From assembly GCA_017540065.1 (NCBI GenBank), contig JAFYBU010000069.1, forward strand, positions 1 through 5,332: DNA of 5,332 nt, written 5' to 3'. The notes under the pieces are model-generated. The model was not told the origin of the DNA. It saw nothing but the letters and a program-made list of their open reading frames with translations, and did no database searches. The stretch is from Alphaproteobacteria bacterium. Its GTDB lineage: Bacteria; Pseudomonadota; Alphaproteobacteria; CAAHEQ01; UBA3637. Position numbers and translations under genes: made by a program. The stretch's first letter is position 1, and the number at the start of each line of letters is the position of its first letter. This document shows, piece by piece, positions 1 to 5,332 of the stretch.

Positions 1-2
1 AT

Positions 3-1640
3 GCTTGGGTAAAAAAATTTTTAGACCCAACACGTATGAAATTATTGTTATCGGCAAAAGCGATGAAAGCGTCTACACAAAGTTCACAAGTGAGAAAAAA
101 CATTCGATATCAAAACAGTTTCAAAGAAACTTTGTTAGACTACTTAAAAAATGCTCCTTCTTATGCCCAAAATGTTTTCAACGTCCTGATTCCGTATATG
201 GATAAAATGGAAATAAGGATGCAAGAAAAAATCTGGGAAAATTTATTTCAAAAATGGGATGGTAACCCACAAACACAACAAGATGTTGTGACGCATATTT
301 CAAGATTTTTGGAACATTCCAATTCTGATACAGCAAAAAAGACTTTTTACAGCTGTTTTGTAAAAAACGTTCCACAGGATTTACGCGCTGAAATTTTAGG
401 ACAATTTTCCCCGAAAATATTAACAAAATATTGGAATAATTTTCGTCATTTGGAAAAATCCTTTATCCATTCAAAAGTCAAAACCAAACTGGGAAATGAA
501 TACTTGTTATGGTATATGTTCCGCCAAGGAAAAATTTCAAATGATGAACTTTTTGCTAAATTAAAAAAGTTGAATTTAGAAAAATACAGACCTGTAATTT
601 TTGCCGAAAAAAAGGATATGGATACTTCTTTATTCATTAGAATGGGATCTTATTTGGCGCCATCTAAAAACTATTTTTGGCGTTGGGTTATTTCATTCAG
701 AAATAGTCCCGATTTTGAGCATAAATTAGCAACTGTTTATCCGTTGTTTCCAAAAGAAATAAAAGATAATCAACTTTATGTAGTTGCAATGAATAACCAT
801 TTTGATTTAATACGACAATGCGCCTATACCGGAGATACAGCCAGTTTGACCAATCTGAAAAAGATACTGGGAAAAGATTCTTTCTGGCACAGTTTAACAA
901 AAGGGAATAATTCCGGATTCAGATCCTTGTGTCAACAAGAAAAAAGATGGATTTTAAAATCATTGTCTGATTTACCTTTGGAACAACAAAAAGATTTGTT
1001 TACAACGCCTAATGATGAAGGAAAAACAGTGCTGGATGTTTGTCCGGAAAACTTTAGACGTATGATTGAAGAAAATATATTCAATAATGTTCGTGTCAAA
1101 CCTAATCCAGACATAACATCAGAAGAAAAAAGAGAACCCAAAAAACAAGAAGACGCAGAAGTGCTTTCTCCCAGTAACTTTGTGGATGAAAATACAGAAA
1201 AAGCCCCCTTCCCCAGACATATTATTCGTTTACAAAGTTTCAAAGATGATTTAGAACGATTTAATACAAATCCAGAATTACAAAAAGATGTTGAAGAAGC
1301 CATTGAAACTTTATCAACGATGTCAAAAAAAAGAATGCAACTGGAATTAAGAGAAAGCTTTAAAAACCACCGTAAATTGGTTAAAACACCGTGTTTCGTT
1401 CGAAATATCCGAGGAAATAATTATCGTTTAGGATACCGTGTCCAAGGCGATGTAGATAAGAATGAAGGGAAAATTGCCTTTTTATTCTTTTGGACCCACG
1501 AAGAATACAATAATAAATTGTGGAACTGTACGGAATTTTTGGTAAAACAAGCGCTGCTTTTGATGAAGCAAACACCCAATGTTCCACCTGTTCCGCCAAC
1601 ACCACCGATTCCGGTCAATACCGGAAATTCGGGAAGATAA
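3..1640 (+). CDS. Uncharacterised large helical protein with HigB/RelE-like C-terminal segment (5'-partial)
   Basis: I do not recognise this protein as a named family. The first ATG is at 36 and gives 534 residues, but it has no Shine-Dalgarno sequence, and the frame stays open to the window edge (upstream codons read AWVKKFLDPTR). The gene therefore probably starts outside. Residue numbers here count from that ATG. Residues 20-250 are rich in charged and aromatic residues and look alpha-helical. Residues about 253-347 have weak ankyrin-like features (LIRQCAYTGD at 258-267; NDEGKTVLDV at 326-335). Residues 358-392 are a charged, probably disordered linker. Residues 395-512 look like a compact domain whose core, GNNYRLGYRV (460-469), KIAFLFF (479-485) and THEEYN (487-492), resembles the HigB/RelE toxin fold. 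The tail 514-527 is proline-rich. No signal peptide or membrane segment is visible. No antitoxin-like gene lies beside it. The coding call is secure from length; function is unknown and the domain match is by eye. Confidence 0.85.
   Translation, partial: AWVKKFLDPTRMKLLLSAKAMKASTQSSQVRKNIRYQNSFKETLLDYLKNAPSYAQNVFNVLIPYMDKMEIRMQEKIWENLFQKWDGNPQTQQDVVTHISRFLEHSNSDTAKKTFYSCFVKNVPQDLRAEILGQFSPKILTKYWNNFRHLEKSFIHSKVKTKLGNEYLLWYMFRQGKISNDELFAKLKKLNLEKYRPVIFAEKKDMDTSLFIRMGSYLAPSKNYFWRWVISFRNSPDFEHKLATVYPLFPKEIKDNQLYVVAMNNHFDLIRQCAYTGDTASLTNLKKILGKDSFWHSLTKGNNSGFRSLCQQEKRWILKSLSDLPLEQQKDLFTTPNDEGKTVLDVCPENFRRMIEENIFNNVRVKPNPDITSEEKREPKKQEDAEVLSPSNFVDENTEKAPFPRHIIRLQSFKDDLERFNTNPELQKDVEEAIETLSTMSKKRMQLELRESFKNHRKLVKTPCFVRNIRGNNYRLGYRVQGDVDKNEGKIAFLFFWTHEEYNNKLWNCTEFLVKQALLLMKQTPNVPPVPPTPPIPVNTGNSGR
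1605..1632. other. Hairpin at the convergent gene junction, possible 3'-end structure
   Basis: An inverted repeat spans the last codons of the left-hand gene. TTCCGGT (1609-1615) pairs with ACCGGAA (1620-1626) around a CAAT loop, and CCGA (1605-1608) pairs with TCGG (1629-1632) across a 2-base bulge (1627-1628). That makes 11 base pairs, many of them G-C in an A/T-rich region. The structure forms on either strand, so it could sit near the 3' end of the left-hand transcript and in the trailer of the exporter transcript. Neither strand has a T-run directly after it, so it is not a standard intrinsic terminator. It may pause or protect RNA ends, or be a by-product of the PIPVNTG coding sequence. 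Confidence 0.35.
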
Positions 1641-1656
1641 TTTGCCAAAGAAAAAA

Positions 1657-2874
1657 TTATTGATAGCGAAGAGCTTCGATAGGATCCAGGCGCATAGCCT
1701 TACGTGCTGGCAAAGCCCCTGATACAATCCCGACAATAATGGCCACACTGGCGGAAATAACAACAGACCAAATGGAAATTGGAACGTCATAATTATAAAG
1801 ATGTCCTGCCAGTTGAGATAAAACAACCCCTAAAACCATCCCTATAAAACTGCCGATAAACGAGATGAGAATTGCTTCTGCCAGGAATTGAACCATAATC
1901 CAACGATTGGGCGCCCCCAGAGCCTTACGAGTACCGATTTCACGTGTTCTTTCCGTTACAGAAACTAACATCATATTCATAATACCAATCGAACCCACCA
2001 CCAAAGAGATAGAAGCAATTGCAGCTAATAAAGCTGATAAAATAAAGCCAATTTGCCGTACTTTATCTACGATTTCCGTCATCAGATGGAGTGAAAAATC
2101 ATTATCCGTTCCTTCTTTTAGATGGTGACGCATACGCAGTTGGTATTCAATTCGTTTAGAAACGGATTCCATTTTATCTTCAGTCGTTACCTTTACAAAG
2201 GCCATATCCGCGTATTGCGGACGGTTGGAACCTTTTAGACGTTGACGCACTGTCGTAACCGGCATTAAAACAATATTGTCTTGATCATTTCCCATCAAGT
2301 TGTCGCCTTTTTCCTTCAAAATACCAATCACAGTAAAAGGTTTTCCCTTTAAACGTAAAGTCTTACCAAGTGGATTTTGAAGACCAAAAAGTTCGTCAAC
2401 CACAGTCTGTCCGATTAAAACATAAGGTTTTCCTGCCTTTACATCTTTTTCGGTAAAAGGAATCCCCGATTCAATTTCCCAATTCCCGATTTGTAAATAT
2501 TCGGGGGTTGTACCATAAATTTGAACACCATAGTTGTTGCTACCAAAAACAGCCTGTGCCGCCGTTACCACCACATAAGAGGATGTTTCTACATCAGGTA
2601 AATCACGTAAAGATTCAACATCTGTAAAACTGGCCGTTGGTTTACCACGCCCCCCCCGGACACCACCGCTTACGGTCTGAGCAGGTGCGATAATAATCAA
2701 GTTTGTCCCCATGGAATCAAAAGTTTTAGTGATTTCATTTTGAACTGTTTGTCCGGCGGCCACCATCAATACAACCGCCGCCACACCGATAACAATACCC
2801 AACATTGTCAAAAATGAACGCATTTTATAGGCCGAAATAGAAATCCACGCTTCTTTTAAAATTTGAAAAATCAT
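1657..2874 (-). CDS. MacB/FtsX-type ABC transporter permease
   Basis: This is the inner-membrane subunit of a MacAB-like exporter, 405 residues. It has the MacB permease layout: one N-terminal membrane helix (about 20-41), a large periplasmic domain (about 42-275, MacB_PCD type), then three helices (about 276-303, 329-357, 368-389) forming the FtsX domain. Hallmarks are AYKMRSFLTMLGIVIGVAAV near the start, VTERTREIGTRKALGA at 306-321, and PARKAMRLDPIEAL close to the C-terminus. Family knowledge: such permeases do not form a classical pore but couple cytoplasmic ATP hydrolysis to movements of the periplasmic domain. The ATG overlaps the upstream ATPase stop by 4 bases, and GGGAGG lies about 10 bases before it, so translation is probably coupled. 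The C-terminus ends at the usual place for the family. A run of eight G residues (minus strand) lies in the glycine-rich stretch at residues 70-77. The substrate cannot be told from sequence. Confidence 0.95.
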   Translation of the reverse strand: MIFQILKEAWISISAYKMRSFLTMLGIVIGVAAVVLMVAAGQTVQNEITKTFDSMGTNLIIIAPAQTVSGGVRGGRGKPTASFTDVESLRDLPDVETSSYVVVTAAQAVFGSNNYGVQIYGTTPEYLQIGNWEIESGIPFTEKDVKAGKPYVLIGQTVVDELFGLQNPLGKTLRLKGKPFTVIGILKEKGDNLMGNDQDNIVLMPVTTVRQRLKGSNRPQYADMAFVKVTTEDKMESVSKRIEYQLRMRHHLKEGTDNDFSLHLMTEIVDKVRQIGFILSALLAAIASISLVVGSIGIMNMMLVSVTERTREIGTRKALGAPNRWIMVQFLAEAILISFIGSFIGMVLGVVLSQLAGHLYNYDVPISIWSVVISASVAIIVGIVSGALPARKAMRLDPIEALRYQ

Positions 2875-3572
2875 GGCTTATATTCCTCCCTGAGGCCATC
2901 ATACTGAATTTGACCATCCACAATCATAATCAAACGTTTTGCATAATCTGCGATATCTTCTTCATGTGTAACCAAAACAATCGTGATTCCCTGTTTATTA
3001 AGTTCGGTAAATAAATCCATAATTTCATTAGAGGTGCGGGTATCAAGGTTTCCCGTGGGTTCATCTGCGAAAATAATAGCCGGGTCATTGACCAATGCAC
3101 GAGCAATAGCAACACGTTGTTGCATTCCGCCTGAAATTTGGGTAGGCAAGCGATCTTCATATCCCTTCAAACCAACATGATCCAAAAGTTGAAAAGCTTT
3201 TTCACGGCGAGCCGTGGCCGACACATTTTGATAGATGAGAGGAAGAGAAACATTATCTGTTAACGTTCTTTTCATTAATAAGTTAAAATTTTGGAACACG
3301 AAACCAATCCGTTTTCCACGAATTTTTGCCATTTCCGAATCAGACAAGTTCGCAACGTTTTGCCCTTCCAAAAGATATTCACCGCTGGTCGGGCGATCCA
3401 AGCAACCTAAAATATTCATTAAAGTGGATTTTCCGGATCCGGAATGTCCCATAATTGCAACAAATTCACCGGAATTGATAGTAAAATTGACATGTTTCAA
3501 AACACTCTGACTGGTACCACCGGCCATAAAATAAGTTTTGCACACATCCTTTACTTCAATGACTGATGTCAT
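2871..3572 (-). CDS. MacB/LolD-type ABC transporter ATP-binding protein
   Basis: This is the cytoplasmic ATPase that powers the adjacent permease, 233 residues, the normal size for a stand-alone nucleotide-binding domain of the MacB/LolD/FtsE group. All motifs are visible in order: Walker A GHSGSGKST (42-50), Q-loop glutamine 94 in FVFQNF, signature ISGGM (146-150), Walker B AIIFADEP (165-172) with catalytic glutamate 171, D-loop GNLD (174-177) and H-loop histidine 203. The signature departs slightly from LSGGQ, with isoleucine first and methionine last; such changes occur in active members. The ATG is preceded by AAAGGA eight bases upstream and overlaps the adaptor stop by 4 bases (ATGA). 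Its own stop overlaps the permease start in the same way. In E. coli MacB this domain is fused to the permease; here it is a separate chain. LolD is the main alternative, but the upstream adaptor favours a MacAB-like exporter. Confidence 0.95.
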   Translation of the reverse strand: MTSVIEVKDVCKTYFMAGGTSQSVLKHVNFTINSGEFVAIMGHSGSGKSTLMNILGCLDRPTSGEYLLEGQNVANLSDSEMAKIRGKRIGFVFQNFNLLMKRTLTDNVSLPLIYQNVSATARREKAFQLLDHVGLKGYEDRLPTQISGGMQQRVAIARALVNDPAIIFADEPTGNLDTRTSNEIMDLFTELNKQGITIVLVTHEEDIADYAKRLIMIVDGQIQYDGLREEYKP

Positions 3573-4696
3573 CTGCGCGGTCCTTTTGTTTTGGCTTCCA
3601 AAATAACACTGTCCCCTTCCTTAAGACCCGATTTAATTTCAATCAAAGAAAGATCCGCCAATCCTTTTTCAATAATAACAGGTTCCATTTTTTTATTCTT
3701 AAAATGGTAAACGACGGCTTGATTGGAGGATAAATCTGATATTTTTTCCATCTTCATCTGATTCTTTACCGCATTGGATGGTTTGTATTGTAATGCCATT
3801 GCAGGCAAAGTCAAAACATCCAATGCCTCTTGAATTTTAATATCGACAGAAGCTGTCATTCCCGGCAACAATTTACGAGAGGAATTATCCACTTGGATTA
3901 CAACCGTGTACATGACCACATTTTGTTCTTCTGTGGGAGACAGACGAATTTGTTCTACTGTCCCATCAAAAGTATCATTAGGATATGCATCCACCGTAAA
4001 TGTGACAGGCATATGTGTTGTAATCATTCCGATATCAGCTTCGGCAATATTTGCTTCAATTTGCATCTTCGTTAAATCTTCTGCAATTTTGAACATAGTG
4101 GGTGTGGAAAAGCTGGCGGCCACCGTTTGTCCCTGTTCTACTTCTTTTGAAATAACCGTACCGGAAACAGGAGAAGTAATAGTCGCATATCCATAGTTTT
4201 GGTTAGCACGATTAAAATTAGCCTGAGCGCTTAAAACACTGGCCTTGGCCGTTTCAAGTGCGATTTCAGCTTCTTCAAAAGTAGTTTTAGCAATCAACTT
4301 TTCTTCATAAAGTTGCTTTGTACGTTTGTAATTGAGTTGTTCAATTTTTTCTTTAGCATTAGCTAAATCCAGTTGTGCCTGAGCATCATTTAGATTCTCC
4401 CGTAAAACAGAGGTATCTAACCTTGCCAATACCTGATCTTTTTTAACTTCATCATTATAATCAGCTAAAACTTCTTCAATAATCCCGGATACTTGGGTCC
4501 CGACACTGACTGTATTGATCGGTTGAATTTTTCCGGAGGCAGTTACCGAATAAACCACATTTCCTTTTTCAACTTTAACCATTTCAAAATCAGGTTCCTT
4601 CAGATGCTTTTCTCCCCCACGAGAAAACATCTTCCACCCCCCGAAAGCCAATAAAACCAGAACACCAACGGTGATAATAATTTTCTTTTTGGTCAT
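3569..4696 (-). CDS. MacA-like periplasmic adaptor (membrane fusion) protein
   Basis: This is the periplasmic adaptor that should link the ABC permease to an outer-membrane channel, 375 residues, close to the length of E. coli MacA. Order of parts: lysine-rich N-terminus with a single anchor helix (about 6-20, IIITVGVLVLLAF); first lipoyl half (about 64-97, with VSGIIEEV); a coiled-coil hairpin (about 98-165, rich in Ala, Leu, Glu and Lys); second lipoyl half (about 168-205, with ITSPVSGTVISKEVEQGQTV); beta-barrel (about 208-288, with LLPGMTASV); and a membrane-proximal domain (about 292-368). The frame extends upstream to 4825, but the start at 4696 is chosen because GAAAGGGG lies six bases before it, the anchor helix follows at once, and the likely promoter at 4721-4750 lies upstream. 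It is the first gene of the operon and overlaps the ATPase gene by 4 bases. It appears inner-membrane anchored rather than lipidated: there is no lipobox cysteine. Confidence 0.94.
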   Translation of the reverse strand: MTKKKIIITVGVLVLLAFGGWKMFSRGGEKHLKEPDFEMVKVEKGNVVYSVTASGKIQPINTVSVGTQVSGIIEEVLADYNDEVKKDQVLARLDTSVLRENLNDAQAQLDLANAKEKIEQLNYKRTKQLYEEKLIAKTTFEEAEIALETAKASVLSAQANFNRANQNYGYATITSPVSGTVISKEVEQGQTVAASFSTPTMFKIAEDLTKMQIEANIAEADIGMITTHMPVTFTVDAYPNDTFDGTVEQIRLSPTEEQNVVMYTVVIQVDNSSRKLLPGMTASVDIKIQEALDVLTLPAMALQYKPSNAVKNQMKMEKISDLSSNQAVVYHFKNKKMEPVIIEKGLADLSLIEIKSGLKEGDSVILEAKTKGPRR

Positions 4697-4702
4697 TTTA
4701 TA

Positions 4703-4710
4703 CCCCTTTC
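4703..4710 (-). promoter_or_regulatory. Ribosome binding site that fixes the adaptor start
   Basis: Read on the minus strand this is GAAAGGGG, followed by six bases (TATAAA) and the ATG at 4696. The earlier in-frame ATG (first base at 4732) has only an A-run before it and lies inside the predicted promoter, so this site decides the start. Confidence 0.7.
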
Positions 4711-4720
4711 TGTTAGTTGT

Positions 4721-4750
4721 ATCATAGGACATTTTTTTTATTTTCGTCAA
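4721..4750 (-). promoter_or_regulatory. Sigma70-type promoter of the exporter operon
   Basis: On the minus strand the -35 box TTGACG (4750-4745) and the -10 box TATGAT (4726-4721) are separated by 18 bases. Each matches the consensus at five of six positions. A/T-rich sequence just upstream (4751-4765) could act as an UP element. The predicted start near 4714 leaves a leader of about 18 bases that contains the adaptor's ribosome binding site. No other promoter is evident for the three tightly overlapping genes, so they are probably co-transcribed from here. The call rests on sequence match only. Confidence 0.65.
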
Positions 4751-4780
4751 GAAAAAACGTAAATTAGATTGAAAAAAACG
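4751..4780. repeat. Short direct repeat between the divergent promoters
   Basis: GAAAAAACG (4751-4759) recurs as GAAAAAAACG (4771-4780), with starts 20 bases apart, close to two helical turns. The first copy lies between the two -35 boxes and the second overlaps the rightward -35 box. This spacing would suit a regulator bound to one DNA face. However, A-runs are common in this region and the repeat may be chance. Confidence 0.3.
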
Positions 4781-4797
4781 CATATCTGTGTTACAAT
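4769..4797 (+). promoter_or_regulatory. Sigma70-type promoter of the small ORF-rbfA unit
   Basis: The -35 box TTGAAA (4769-4774) and the -10 box TACAAT (4792-4797) are 17 bases apart, the ideal spacing. The predicted start near 4804 leaves a leader of only about 13 bases, carrying AAGGAG just before the small gene. The two divergent -35 boxes are 18 bases apart, so RNA polymerases bound at both promoters would crowd each other. The call rests on sequence match and on placement directly before a strong ribosome binding site. Confidence 0.7.
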
Positions 4798-4804
4798 AGC
4801 GCAG

Positions 4805-4810
4805 AAGGAG
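4805..4810 (+). promoter_or_regulatory. Strong ribosome binding site of the small ORF
   Basis: AAGGAG lies six bases before the ATG at 4817. It is one of the best Shine-Dalgarno matches in the window and supports translation of the 44-residue small gene from 4817. The alternative in-frame TTG at 4769 is part of the -35 box and has no such site. Confidence 0.75.
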
Positions 4811-4816
4811 CTTTTT

Positions 4817-4951
4817 ATGACCCAAAATAATTTAGGTAAAGAAATAGATGCATATAAGCAAAAAACAGACTTATTTCCACACCCTGAAGTAATCTGTAAA
4901 AAGAAAAAAAAGAACAAAAAAATTGTTAAAAATTCCCCAAAAGAACGTTAG
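4817..4951 (+). CDS. Small lysine-rich protein of unknown function, upstream of rbfA
   Basis: This 44-residue ORF begins with ATG six bases after AAGGAG and directly follows a good promoter, so it is very likely translated. I do not recognise the family. The N-terminal half (MTQNNLGKEIDAYKQKTDLF) is polar and could be a short helix. A PHPEVIC segment (21-27) contains the only cysteine. The C-terminal third is strongly basic, with five consecutive lysines (28-32) and then NKKIVKNSPKER, which would suit binding to RNA or other polyanions. There is no membrane segment or signal peptide. Its stop codon TAG (4949-4951) shares its last base with the GGAG that serves rbfA, so the two genes should be co-transcribed and translationally linked. 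A role near the ribosome is inference from basic charge and neighbour only; it could instead be a leader ORF that tunes rbfA translation. Confidence 0.7.
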   Translation: MTQNNLGKEIDAYKQKTDLFPHPEVICKKKKKNKKIVKNSPKER

Positions 4952-4960
4952 GAGAATACC

Positions 4961-5332
4961 GTGAAAAAACCGCAAAACCAAAGACAACAACGTGTTTCCA
5001 GCGAAATTCAGCGTGTTATCGCAGATATGCTGATAAGAAATGATTTGTTTATCAAAGGATTAAAAGCCCCCTATCTGATGATCACAGAAGTACAAGTTGC
5101 ACCCGATTTTTCCTATACCGACATTTACGTACGTGCAATTCCACCTGTTAATACCGATGAACAGTTGGCTTTATTGGTAGAACACAAAGGGGCTTTCCGT
5201 AAAAAAATTGGGGAAAAAGTGCGTTTACGCATTGTACCAGAGGTACGTTTCCGTTCAGATACCCGTTTTGAACAAGATCAGCATATTGCCGATATTTTGA
5301 ATTCTCCACGCGTAAAGGCCGATATTGACAAA
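4961..5332 (+). CDS. rbfA: Ribosome-binding factor A (3'-partial)
   Basis: RbfA is a small KH-fold protein that binds the immature 30S subunit near the 5' end of 16S rRNA and aids its late processing, notably during cold growth. The 124 residues visible cover most of the family domain: the N-terminal QRVSSEIQRVIADMLIR helix (10-26), the ITEVQVAPDFSYTDIYVRA strand pair (41-59), FRKKIGEKVRLRIVPEVRF (79-97), and SDTRFEQDQHIADIL near the end. E. coli RbfA has the matching LGKAMRLRIVPELTF. The usual Ala-x-Gly KH turn reads HKG here (75-77). The start is GTG, six bases after GGAG (4951-4954); no upstream ATG fits. The frame is still open at the right edge, so a short C-terminus is missing. It is normally found after infB; here it follows a small ORF with its own promoter. 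Confidence in identity is high. Confidence 0.95.
   Translation, partial: MKKPQNQRQQRVSSEIQRVIADMLIRNDLFIKGLKAPYLMITEVQVAPDFSYTDIYVRAIPPVNTDEQLALLVEHKGAFRKKIGEKVRLRIVPEVRFRSDTRFEQDQHIADILNSPRVKADIDK

Noticed and set aside
932..1303. 123-residue minus-strand ORF inside the left-hand gene
   Set aside because: It is serine- and cysteine-rich, has no ribosome binding site, and lies fully antisense to a convincing long gene; a shadow.
1651..1678. Intrinsic terminator for the exporter operon (CGAA/TTCG hairpin then six T on the minus strand)
   Set aside because: The stem is only four base pairs, lies within the last permease codons, and the T-run starts about ten bases too late.
1482..1826. Minus-strand ORF of 114 residues bridging the convergent junction
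   Set aside because: It overlaps the permease end in another frame and the left gene antisense; its composition looks like frame shadow.
3235..3510. Plus-strand ORF of 91 residues opposite the ATPase gene
   Set aside because: It is the antisense of a strongly conserved ABC domain including Walker A, with no ribosome binding site or promoter.
2871..4696. Lipoprotein-sorting LolCDE system
   Set aside because: The first gene is a clear lipoyl/coiled-coil periplasmic adaptor and there is a single MacB-like permease, so a MacAB-type exporter fits better.
4769..4816. TTG start at 4769 giving a 60-residue version of the small protein
   Set aside because: The TTG is the -35 box of a good promoter, has no Shine-Dalgarno, and AAGGAG points clearly to the ATG at 4817.
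4697..4825. N-terminal extension of the adaptor protein to 4825 (43 more residues)
   Set aside because: It would run through the predicted promoter and overlap the small ORF, its start codons lack ribosome binding sites, and the anchor helix fits directly after the ATG at 4696.
4906..4912. A AAA AAG slippery heptamer in the correct frame of the small ORF
   Set aside because: The -1 frame stops at 4927-4929 after adding only EQKNC, no stimulatory hairpin is evident, and lysine-rich A/T-rich genes contain this string by chance.

Overview
The window looks like a chromosomal stretch from a low-GC Gram-negative bacterium. Base composition is clearly A/T-rich throughout. The RbfA sequence style, together with a periplasmic-adaptor exporter, fits an alphaproteobacterium of the AT-rich, uncultured, gut- or host-associated kind. 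This placement is inferred from protein style only; there is no rRNA or other decisive marker.

Layout from left to right. Positions 3-1640 (+) carry a long, unrecognised, mostly helical protein whose reading frame is open through the left edge, so its true start is probably outside the window. It has weak ankyrin-like stretches, a charged linker, a C-terminal segment resembling the RelE/HigB toxin fold, and a proline-rich tail. It converges on a three-gene minus-strand operon, with only 16 bases between the two stop codons. Read in its own direction, that operon runs: MacA-like periplasmic adaptor (4696-3569), MacB-type ATPase (3572-2871) and MacB/FtsX-type permease (2874-1657). The three genes are joined by two 4-base ATGA overlaps. 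They should form a tripartite ABC exporter in which the ATPase and permease, fused in E. coli MacB, are separate chains. No outer-membrane channel gene is present.

Positions 4697-4816 form a compact divergent control region. A good sigma70-type promoter faces left into the exporter operon (TTGACG, 18-base spacer, TATGAT). An equally good one faces right (TTGAAA, 17-base spacer, TACAAT). The rightward promoter drives a 44-residue lysine-rich small protein of unknown function (4817-4951), followed nine bases later by rbfA (GTG start at 4961), which runs off the right edge. The right side is therefore ribosome maturation and the left side is export; nothing links them functionally except the shared intergenic region.

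No tRNA, rRNA, CRISPR array, insertion sequence or attachment site was seen. The exporter and rbfA are ordinary. The items most worth a second look are the long protein with its HigB-like C-terminus, the promoter-proximal small basic protein before rbfA, an 8-G tract in the permease gene, and a palindrome at the extreme left.
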